Positions 45,770 through 56,522 of a DNA stretch of 64,000 bases are shown piece after piece. Position 1 is the stretch's first letter. Each line of letters starts with the position of its first letter. The notes beneath the pieces are model-generated. The model did no database searches. It had not been told where the DNA came from and was given only the letters and a program-made list of their open reading frames with translations. The translations under genes and the position numbers were made by a program. The stretch comes from Annona cherimola (taxonomy: Eukaryota; Streptophyta; Magnoliopsida; Magnoliales; Annonaceae). The stretch is from assembly GCA_030490835.1 (NCBI GenBank), contig CM059971.1, positions 46,238,012 to 46,302,011 on the forward strand, given 5' to 3'.

Positions 45770-47835
45770 TTAAAACATAGAAAAATATATTTTACCTCTT
45801 GCGCATTTGTCTAGTTGATCAACAAATTCTTCATAATTTGAATCGACTGGAGATGCTTTCAACCAATCTTGAGAGCAAATTAGGCACTCAACCAACATGG
45901 GTGTTAATGAACTACGATATTGGTCAAGAACACGTCCTCCAGTGCTAAATGCAGATTCTGATGCAACTGTTGAAACAGGAATAGCCAAAATATCTTTTGC
46001 CATAAAAGATAAAATCCTGTATTTTGTAGCCGTTGACCACCATGCTAAAATATCAAATGGTTCTACTTCATTCTCAACTGGATCTTTTAAATAGGCATCA
46101 ATTTCATTTGTGATAACTCCAGCATTACTGTTATTTATAGATTGCCACATCTTCCATTTTGAATTCTTTGATTCGGATGTTGCCCCGCTCACTTCAGACA
46201 AAGAACTTGTAGTACTACTAGTAGATCCAGATTTATAAGTTCCATATAATTCAACCATTTTATCATACACTTTTTTTGATAATGCAGAAACCTGATCCGC
46301 AGGAAGGAAAATACCAAGACAAAATTCCAAATAGCCTAGCTTGTACCGTGGATCAAACACTACCGCAATGAGCAAGTAAATGTTGAACTTGTCAATAGAA
46401 CCCCAATATTTTGCAAGTTTTTCCTTCATTTTGTTGCACATGTGAAGAAGGATAGGATTATCATTCTCGGCTGGAAATGACTTTAATCGATCTTGAATTG
46501 CATCAAGTTGAGGAAAATGATATGAGGAAGTGACATATTTAGTACCCGACAAGATTTCAGTAGCTTCAAAAAACAAAACCAAGAAATCACAAAGGACTCT
46601 GGCATGGTTCCAATCTTCTTCAAGAGGTGGACTAGAGCTTCTAAAACTTGCATCATTCACTTCAAGATGTTTGAAAGTCATTTCAAAGGGTAGAGCATGT
46701 TTCAACATCAAGTATGTAGAATTCCAACGTGTTGGCACATCTAAACACAAAGACATTTTACTCAAAATTCTAACACTTTCACAAGATTTTCCAAATGCTT
46801 GTTGTCTACTAGGAGAACTCTTGACCCACTTTATGCTATTACGAATTCGAGCAATGGAATCCTTGATTTGTTCGGTTCCCTCCTTCACAACCAAATTAAA
46901 ATGTGCGCAACACAACGGACATGTAAAGATTCTCCATCCCCAAAGAGAGCATTCTTCATTTTTAAATTTAAACGCAAAGTGTTTAGCGCAACATCATTGG
47001 CCGATGCATTGTCAACAGTAAGGGTACACACTTGTCCAATATTCCAATCATTCAAACATTCTTCAATTGCGTTAGCAATAGCTTCCCCCGTGTGCGGTGA
47101 AGGAAGAATACAAAAATTAAGAATACGCTTTTGAAGAGTCCTATTAGAATCTATAAAATGAGCAGTCAAACATAAATACCCAATATTTTGATTTGAAGTC
47201 CACAAATCTGTTGTCAAGCATACACGCCGAACATCCTCACTAAAAATCTTTCTTAATTTAGCCTTCTCTAATATGTATATTTTGAAAATTTCTTTGACAA
47301 ATGTGGTCCTTGAAACATGTTTGATGAGTGGCTGCACAACTTTGCAAAATTCTCTAAACCCTTCCTTTTCAACAAATTTAAACGGCAATTCATCAAGAAT
47401 GATCATTCTTGCCATTGCTCTTTTGCAGGCTTCTTGGTCAAACTTCCAATTTGACATAACCATTCCACCATCATCAGTTACTGTTTGAAATGATAACAAA
47501 CGCTGACCCTTAGCTCTTTTGTTGGTATTATACTTGCATAACTTTAAGTGTCTAGTTAATGTGCTTGTTCCTTGAGTACTTGGACACTTAAGTTTAATCT
47601 TACAATACTTACAAATTCCCCATGCCACTTTTCCATTTTGGTCCAAAATTCTTTCAAATTCTTCCCAAACTAGTGATGAAATTTTATATCCTTTTTTCTT
47701 CTTGAGAAGAGGCTCATTTGCATCCGAACTTTCTGTAAGATCAATAGTGTTTGAAGTAGTTGTTGTATTTTTTATTTGCTCACTGTCGATCTCTTGTTCA
47801 CTATTCTTGTCTTGCATATTACTTGAATCGTCCAT
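45770..47835 (-). pseudogene. hAT transposase (zf-BED, RICESLEEPER type), one frameshift
   Basis: The transposase would cut and move the hAT element in the nucleus. It starts at 47835 (MDDSSNMQDK). A BED zinc finger lies at residues about 55-103 with CKYC at 75-78, H96 and C100. The hAT core follows (KVVQPLIKHVSRTTF, CLTTDLWTSNQNIGYLCLTA, TVDNASANDVA). In the second part are LDVPTRWNSTYLML and the C-terminal dimerisation domain (DILAWWSTATKYRILSFMA, STVASESAFSTGGRVL). The frame is broken at about 46892-46900 near HVRCVAHIL, where one base seems lost; the downstream frame is then open to 45770. Length, about 690 codons in total, fits the family. No other damage is evident. Confidence 0.9.
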
Positions 47836-48050
47836 ATTTTATTAACCACCTAGATATCATTTTCATAACATATAATCATAGTTAGATATTTTTATTTCAA
47901 TCATAATAATTCTTCCTACATTACATCAATATTAACCAATACATATTAACACAAGCATGCCTTAAAATCATAAAATGCCGATCTTTTATACCAAATACAT
48001 GCTTTAAATTGCCCGATTTAGAATTTGAAAATAATTTTTTGTTGGGCAAA

Positions 48051-49253
48051 AGCCCAAAGGAATATATCTAAGATTTCATGAATTTACTAAGATGAGGTGT
48101 TTCATACGAGCATGCAAACCAAACCATGTTCTAACTTACGAAATGGAAAAAAATAATTTAAGGACTGAAACAAAATGGCATTTATAGAAGGAAAGGTAAT
48201 TACAGAGGTGGGCAGCGTGGGTTGTCGTGCTCAATTCTTGATGCAGTGATGCCTGCACACCTGAATCCCGAATTAGTTCTGATAGTTTCTTGCCCACCTG
48301 AGAAATTGAAAAACAAAGGTAGTCAAGATTATAGCACATTCAAGATCACCACAAAATATTTACTCAGTGATAATTAAACTGCAGGTAGATGATTTTCAGA
48401 AGAATATACTATTGAATTTAAAGCCATTTGATGATTTCTGTCAACAATTGTTCATGTTCAGATTTTAGAGCATCTTGGCTTGGCTTGGGATCTACACTGG
48501 AAAGGTCCTCCATGTGGAACAACAAGACCTTGCATGAAAGTGCAAAATGTTTTCAATGAACCTGTTGTACCTAGCATTGTTGAGGTGATCCTCAGTCTAA
48601 GTCATTATTTTTGTACAAATATGAACTCATGATGGGTTATGTTTTGCTGTATTTTTTTGTACCGTATGAAAATCTATTCACAGCAATTCCCGGGGATGAA
48701 CCATTGCAAATTTGCAACATGCCAACATCTTTCTGTTGATCTCCTTCCGATTCTTGGAAGAGAATAGCTAGGACTGGATATTGCGGTTGAAATTAGATGT
48801 CGGATGAAAGAAGATAAAAGGGAGCCGACGAACCGGGATTTCTATTGTGAGCTGCCGGGGATATTGATCGTTGTTGCCGTGGTGAGTGCTGGTGCTACTC
48901 TGGTGCAGCAGCTGGGACGAGGTCGCCGGCGTCAGAGGCGGAGGCGGAGTAGCAGCAGGAAGGAGGCAGTCGCGCGTGTTAAAAACTGAAGGAGGGAGGC
49001 AGCCAGGCAGGACGAGAGAAGCCACTCTCCAGGATGCAGCTGCTGTGGGCGACTAGCCGGCCGTTTCTGCGGCTGCCGTGCTGGTTGCTAGATGCTGCTG
49101 CTGCTACTATGGTGCCGTGGCCGGGACGATCTCGCCGACGTCGAAGGTGAAGAAGGATCTGGATTCTGGACGACAGAGGAATTCTCGAGGACGAATCGCA
49201 GTCGCCGAGATCTGCAGCGGTGCTGCCGGCAGAGAAATTCTCATCTCAAGGAC
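48051..49253. other. Unassigned segment between hAT and the duplicated flank; possible captured host DNA
   Basis: This is the only stretch in the window that does not look like a known repeat. A minus-strand candidate exon (48204-48297) is bounded by TTTCTCAG and GTAATT and encodes VGKKLSELIRDSGVQ and more. A plus-strand open segment (48462-48584) is bounded by GTTCAG and GTGATC. The last 480 bases are G+C-rich with CTG/GCC repeats, unlike everything around. I do not recognise the gene or genes. It may be captured host sequence or filler from break repair. Confidence 0.4.
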
Positions 49254-50737
49254 GAATGATTTCATAAGTTTATAACTCTAAACATGGAGATTAAATGAAG
49301 TAATAAATGAACCACTAAGTTGTATACGTATGTGGTTGTTAAAAAGATGAATGTAAATTCAAAGAGTGGAATATAAGCAAGTTCCTTGAAAATTTAAGTG
49401 AATAAATACCTTCGACGTGGGTATTTAATAAAATAAATGAGCAATTGCTATACTTATAAAGGTAGGTATGTATTATGTCACCGTCAAGGAAAATGAATAT
49501 TAATGGTTATTAAAAAGAGTATGTATGGTTAAATAAGAAATGTGGATGATCATTCCAAATAAAGTTTTGATAGAAAATTAGCATGTTATAGGATATGAAA
49601 GGATATCTTGAGTAATTTCAAGAAATTCCTTCGCAAAATATAAGTATAGAAGGAAAGAAACAACCCATGTATTAAATTTGTTTGAATATGTGATTAAGTG
49701 TCTTCTACCGAACAGAGAGAAATGCATTTATATGAAAATGCAAAATATTTGCTTACTGAGTTCATCACTCACATTTTGTTTTCCCAAACCTTAGACAGGT
49801 ATAGGGAAGCTCAAGAGGTGGAGAGCATGATGTAATTAAGGAAAGGTATGACATAGTATTCACGTGTGTGCTAAATGATTAGTTATGTGTATCGAATGAT
49901 ATGTTTGGAAATTTTAAAATACGATAATGTATATGTACAAGTGTAAGTGTTTAGCATGCAATTATGAATGAATTTTATATTGTTATGGCTTAGCTAGGTT
50001 GTAAAACCAAGGATGTAAGAGAACAAGATGAAAATTTTATGAATGATATATACAATTGGTGACAACTGCTGGGCGATAAGTTTATGAAAAAGTTATAACG
50101 AAACCATGTAATATGTTAAAATGCTATGTGCAACGAAATTACAAGTGTACCATTTCTTACAAGACGAATGTAGTGCGATACAAAGAAAAGAAATGAGGAT
50201 GGATAAAGAAACGAATCGGAAAAAAAATTATACGATATCTAATTAAGAATATGCCGCATGATTAGGGCAACAATCCTGATTCACATTTACCAATCAATAA
50301 GGTCTTGAGGTAAGGAAGTGACGTCTCGGTTTGGGATGCCACAGAGCTTGGTATCAGAGCAAGGATTGGTAAATAGGCGTGAGAAGAAGAAAATAAAGGA
50401 TGATGAAAGGATAGATCTGATACCACAACGCTAGATATCAGAGCAAGGATTGGTAAATAGGCGTGGAAGAAAAAGACTTGATATCACAGAGCTTGATATC
50501 CGAGAAAGGATTAGTAAATAGGTGTCAAAAGAAAAGATATATCACAAGAAATGGTACCCTAGCAAGGATTGGTGAATAGGCATAGAAAGTGAAAAATAAA
50601 AAAAATGAAGGAAAGAAAGATATGATATCACCGAGAGTGATATTATGGCAAGGATAAGAAAATAAGTGTAGAAAGAATGAGGGAAAGGAAGGAAGTGAAT
50701 TGAAATTATGATATGTATCTATATACCATCATGTATT
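49254..50737 (+). repeat. 1484-bp direct duplication of LTR2 end plus primer region
   Basis: This repeats 43358-44841 at the same length with only scattered substitutions, including the private GGGATGCCACA LTR end (50343). It begins at GAATGATTTCATAAG and finishes at the CATGTATT that also borders the hAT, then continues into internal 3. Confidence 0.88.
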
Positions 50738-52757
50738 GTTTTCTATAATGAAGAATTGAAATGTTATGAGTCAGAAAGAAGAGGAAAATTATTTGGGATT
50801 TTCTTTAATCTCAATGTAATTGGAAGATATGTATGAGAGGGTTTTCTCTCTGTAGTGATTAGATAAACTCATGGAAAAATGAAAGTGCAAATGATAATAA
50901 AAAAAAACCCTAGTGAAGGGTCTTTAGAAAATGGAAAAAGATGAAAAAGTCATCGAACTAGTCTAGCACTAATATAGTCACAGAGGAGCCTACATTGGTA
51001 TGACATGTTCATAGGCACCGGGTAGTGAGATTAAGATAGATGAAGTTAGCAAAAGTCTATTTTGACTTTGTGAATGTATGATGTTGTGATGTAAAGGTGT
51101 TATTAAGGTACAAGTGGAACTTATTGCACTTGTATGATAAATATATAAACATATATATACATTTATGTATAGGAAAAGGAAAGATTGGTAATCTTTCTAT
51201 TTAATATGAATGATTATGTATGATATGACTTATTTTATGATAAAACGAGAGACAGTATTGATATGATTTTTACATATGTAGAAACTATCATGTCGATTAC
51301 AGGAGCTAAAGCTAGACTGAATAAAGAAAAGGTGGTTGCAAATGAGGAACTTGTAAATTAAAGGGAATAGATCTAAATAACCAAGATAGAGAGGACAATC
51401 AAAACCAAGGACTCGTCAACGATGAGCAAATGTCAACCGTGAGCCAAAGGTTGAAGGTAGAACTGTTATAAGTAACACCACTCAGATAGAACTTATAGAA
51501 CCACAGGTAACCACAAATATAATAGAAACTATACAGCAGGCTACTTGGGAATGGGCAGCCCAAATAGTGAAAGTAAGTCAAGGTCTTTAGGAAAAGGCCC
51601 AACAGAGTTGTTTAGAAAAACATGAAAGGAGTAGGCTGATGCAGGCCGCACTTCCTAACCCAGTACCAAAACATATAAGAATTGATGATAATATGTTAGA
51701 AACATACAGGAAGGATATTAATGTTTCTTTTTAGCTCAATATCCCCCTAAGCTCATAAGTGAATCGGATTCTATTAAGGCAGAGAAATGAATGGCTGAGA
51801 AAAAAGAAGTTGTTTAGAATCTCCCCTTATAATGATAACCAGAAGGTTTCATGCATCACTCATTTATTGATTGAAGACGCTTAGGAATGGTGGAAGACCT
51901 TCTTAATTAGTATGCCACAACCGAAAAAAAAAAGATATGACAAATTTTTATGGAAAAATTCACTAAATAGTATCTCCTAGTAGGTCTCCAAAGTAGAAAA
52001 GTTATGGAATTTGAGAAACTATGTTAGGGAAAAATGACAGTGATGGGATATGCAATAAAATTTAACACCCTGGATATTTCATGGATAGCAAATGTGCCCG
52101 AAAAAAAAGGGTACAAATTTTTCAACAACGGTTGAGGCCATATTTAAAAGAAAATCTTGCCCCTCTTTTGATTAAGGAATTATGCGTCAAGTATAGAAAG
52201 GACAAGAGCTTTGGAAATGAAAATATTAAGAACCCAAGAATCACAGTAAGGGCAAGGACAGCTTCATTCTGGCACTCAAGAACATATATAGGAAAAGAAA
52301 GAAACAGAAAGTTGACAAGAAAATAGAATACAAACTTAAATTGAAACAAACGTTATAAGTATGGCTAGAATGGCCATGTAGCACAGAAACTCTAGGAGTG
52401 CTAAGGCAAGACTATTAAAGTCTTTCATTTGAGATCAAGTAGGATACGTTATTCCGAAATGTCTAAATAAAATGTAAAAAGTAATAGAGCGAGGAAGATT
52501 AGCCTAGCAACAAAGGACCGCAGCTTCTAACCAACTGGGTGCTTCTACAAATTCAGTGCAGATGCATACGTTGGTTCACAAAGAGTCATAAGAACAAGAG
52601 GAGGAAGTGGTTATAGGTATGACATATGCTTTAGGGAATTGGTAATGCTATTGTTTGATTTTTATACTGCATATTTATTTACAACATGCTCAGATGTGAC
52701 CACTCCTGCATTGCTAGTAGAAAAAATGAATAATACCTCTTATGTAGAATCACTTGT
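50344..52757 (+). other. Internal 3 of the Tekay-like array, left part
   Basis: It is a near-identical copy of 32395-34807, with the primer-site repeats, noncoding leader, gag remnant and protease remnant in the same order. It is interrupted at 52758 by the solo LTR at the same CTTGT site as internal 1. Confidence 0.85.
51420..52410 (+). pseudogene. gag: Gypsy gag remnant, internal 3
   Basis: This copy of the remnant at 33470-34460 has the same inactivating stops in the AEQ-MAE and EDA-EWW segments and the same damaged zinc knuckle. A few private changes exist, for example the ATT run GYAIKF and a one-base difference near 51800 (AGAAAAAAGAAG) that shifts frame locally. The longest open piece is 52081-52326. 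It has no coding capacity. Confidence 0.7.
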
Positions 52758-55700
52758 TGTGAAACCCGCAATCCTAGAATAACACATAGATTTTGTACTG
52801 ATTTTTATGATAAATAAAATTCATGAAATATGTTATATTTGCAAATATGTGTACTAGAGGTTAAAATAATGCAATTAAGAATTTAACCCACGTGAATAGG
52901 GAACGTGAATAGTAACTAAGGATTAAGACACGTGATTAAGAGTTAATCACTTGGATGAACCTAATCACAAAAAGAAAAAATAAGGATTTAATCATTACAA
53001 GACGAACTAGCATTACTTTTTATTATTTTAATACAAATTTGGATTTTAGTGGAAAAATAGAAAAAAATTCATAATTTGCAATCCGGGCGTCGGAATTCGA
53101 TGAAGATTTTTATGGATGGTTAAAAATTCATGATGAACATGATGAATGGGTTAATATGTGATTAAAATCATAAGTCAAAGGTCAAGATGAAGTGTCAAAT
53201 AAAGATCGAAAAAGTGAATTAACTTTTCCATTAATGTGCAGTTGACTTTTTATTAAAATAAATAAATAAAAATAAAAAATTAAATAAAAGGCAGCTGCAG
53301 AAGTGCTGGAGCAGGCCTAGGGTAGCTGAGCATTTGACCAAATCAATGGTCATTGATCATCATCATCTTTTATCAATGGCTAGGATTTATTTAGCTTAAA
53401 TTAAATAATTTTAAAAATCAAAAAAATAAATAAATAATAGGGCTGAATAGGTTGACTGGATCAGGCATAGGGTGGGTAGCTCTTGGCTCAAAGAAATTTT
53501 TAAAATTAAAAATAAATACCAATTTATAATTAAATACCTCAAAGCTAGGGGTAAATTCTAAATTCTTGAAAAATCCAACCCTATAAATAGGGAAGCAGGG
53601 TGGACGTCCAAGGCAATGAAATCTCAGCTCCATTTGAGTCATCCCAAGTTCCCAAACCATCCCACACATCCAAGGAAGAAAAGGAGGAAGTTAGAGAGAG
53701 AAAACTTGAGAAAAAGTGGAATATCTCCACTTCGGGTAAGTGATTTCTACCCAAATTTTTTTAGATGTTAAGTAGGGTAAAATCATGCTTATATAATTCC
53801 TAATCATGAGAAAATAAGTATAAATATAATGATTAATTAGAATTATGCCAAAACATCAAAAATTTATAGCGAAGATAGAGCATTCGGGAAGATAACATAT
53901 GATATGTGTAAATAATTCTCCAAAAATGATAAATAATGATTTGGGATGTATTATTATGATAAATATGACATTGGAATGATGATATATTAATTTCATGATT
54001 TTTGGAATTAAGGATTATGCTTAAGTGAATTTATGTTGATTTTTAGTATATGGAGAAAATAATCTTTTTAGCCAAGTAAATGATGATGAATTCAAAATGT
54101 ATGAAATTTTCCATGACATACTAAGCATAAGCTATATCATGGTATTTTTTATTTTTGAAAAAAATGTCAAATTTTGGAACCCATGAACAGTAACCTCAGG
54201 TAAACAATGATTTGCTACAGTAAACAGCGTGATTTTGGAGAAAATTTGAGATTAATATTTAAATCTAATGAAGAAATTTTTAAGGATTTATGGATAAAAA
54301 TCCATATAAGAAAATAATGACCAAGTATTTTTAAGGTTAACCTCTATAAGAAATTATGGAGAAAAATAAGGTCATTTAAAATACCCTTATTTTCAAAAAT
54401 CTAAAAAAAAATATATGCACATTTCCAAAAATGGTAAAACTTGGTCTATATGTTAAATACACTTAGATAAACAAGTGTATAAAGAAAAAATATAAAAAAG
54501 TTGTTTTAAATAGGTTTTTTGAGGTGGGCTAAGTGGGCCATTTACTTAGCCCGGGCTAATAGAATCACTCATCTATAACATATGTATGATAAAGTATGTA
54601 TATCTTTTTCACTTGTATAGGAAAAGGAAAGGAAAGGATAAAGGATTCAGATTGAAGCAAAGCAAAGGTAAGCAAGCAAATTTTTTGAAAATGATTTTAT
54701 ATGTTTTATATTACAACCATGGAATATGTCGGAATTGCTTTATTATAAGCAAATCCATATGGAAGTAAGGAGAAATGTTAAGTTAGGTGGAAATTTCTTT
54801 ATCATAAGCAAATCCTTATAATGAAAAATGTGGAAATGGTTGCATTATAATGGAAAAGAAAAATTTTGATTTCCAAATAATATTTAGTTTTATCAAATGA
54901 ATTTAAAATGATTTATTAAAATATTTTGAAGCAGATTTAAGGAAGGCCAACCGATAATCAATTTGAATGAAGATTTTTTTTTTTAAGTAATGACCAAAGG
55001 ATCATACAAGCTTACCTTCATATAGAAGTAACTCATGTGTCATGTGGACAAAGAATATGATACCATATAAAGAAAATGAATTATGCATTGGTATATCCTT
55101 TGTTCATGAAAAACTCAGAAATGGGAAGAAAAGCGTTTGCAAAATCTTTTGTCTTTAGATATTAAAATGTTTTCAAAATTGTTTTACCGCTCAAAATTTA
55201 TTTAAAAACATTTTAGAAAAATTTTGAAATTACTATTTCTCAAATATTTCCTTCAAATATTTTAAATCATTTAGAAATGTGTTATTTAGATGTTTTCAAA
55301 ATTATTTAAGGTTGGTCATCCTTACAAAATATTTTTATTAACTTGTTAACTTGGGTTGTGCCAAGTTTTCAAGTTAGAAAAGGGAATACAGGTCAAGGTC
55401 TGCACTATTTTAAAATGATATTCTAGCATCAAGTTTTAAAAAGGAAAAGTCACAGACTAGGGTCTGTGGAGTTTTATAAAAAGCATGCTAGCATATGAAT
55501 ATGGAGAAAGGAATGTGCACATGAGTTATGTACTGGATCTACTGTAAAGGATATGCAGACCGGACGCGGTTGCAAGATGGGTCTCCTCTACATAGGCCAA
55601 GTCGCTTCAAAAAACGAAATGTCAGCGGCGCCCCCCCTGAAATGGGAGAAGAACCTGGATAACTGCCTGGCTCGCGAGTTATCAATAGAGATGGTTTCTC

Positions 55701-56416
55701 TCCGAAGGAGGAAAGAATGATCACTTGGTAAGTGTCACCTACCAGACGGACAGAAACGTCATGCATGATGCATATGCTTGTTTTAAAAAGGTTTTATGGA
55801 AAATATTTTAAGGACATGATAATGTCCTTGGAGAAAGCAAGTCTTATGAAAAACATTTTTATGTTCATGGAAAAAAGGTTTACATGTTAAGTTTGCAAAC
55901 ATATATTTTATGAAAGGTTTTATAAAAAGGTTTCCACTGGTTGATAGTAGATCACTTGATAAGTGTCTACTATCGAACGGGAGAAATGCATTTAAATGAA
56001 AAGAAAACGCTTGCTTACTAAGCTTAGACTCACGTTTTGCTTTTCAAACTATAGAAAGGTACAACACAGGCCAGGAAGGAAAGGAAAAAGAAGGTATGAA
56101 GAAAATTTTATGATAGGCTGATCTGTATATGGTATGAATGAACATATGGTAAAGAGTTTTCAAAATACGTATAAAATGATCAGGTTAAAATAACATGTAT
56201 TGTACAAAAACAAGTATGAATGATATCAATGATAATTAAAATTTGATGATAAGTATGTGTCTTTATGTGATGAAAGAAAAGAAAAAGAAAAAAAAATTGG
56301 ACAAGATCAAATTAAGTACCCGCCACGTGATCATGGCAACAATCCTGATTCACACTTACCAATCGACAAGATCTTGGAGTAAGGACAAATGTGACACCTC
56401 GGTTCGGGGCGCCACA
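52758..56416 (+). mobile_element. Solo LTR nested in internal 3 (3659 bp), duplicate of the one at 34808
   Basis: It has the same CTTGT flanks (52753-52757, 56417-56421) and the same position in the internal region. It retains the segment 53790-54815 that is missing in the other copy. TATAAATA is at 53582 and donor GG/GTAAGT at 53736; the acceptor is changed from CAG to AAG (56058). Confidence 0.9.
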
Positions 56417-56421
56417 CTTGT

Positions 56422-56522
56422 ATAAGAAATCGACAAGGTTTAATTAAAATGGCGCAGAGGCGTGACGGATTACTTAGAGTATAACAGGTTTCCGGATGAA
56501 ACCTTTTATAAAGGGGGGAGGA
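56422..56522 (+). other. 3' end of internal 3 with polypurine tract
   Basis: It is the copy of 37447-37547, ending AAAGGGGGGAGGA before LTR4. Confidence 0.75.

Larger units (their letters stand above)
44842..48050 (-). mobile_element. hAT transposon, RICESLEEPER-like, right end missing
   Basis: The left terminus is TAGGGGTGCAAC, preceded by an 8-bp candidate duplication CATGTATT. Subterminal sequence holds CCCTAACCC-type repeats and inverted GGGTTGAGTTTC repeats (44868-45000). A minus-strand transposase gene occupies 45770-47835. No matching terminus (CACCCCTA) is seen up to 49253, so the right boundary given here is arbitrary. Confidence 0.75.

Noticed and set aside
48768..49025. Pro/Ser/Thr-rich minus-strand ORF as a host gene
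   Set aside because: Only 85 codons of low-complexity composition in a GC-rich island, no recognisable domain or splice context; kept only as part of a possible captured segment.
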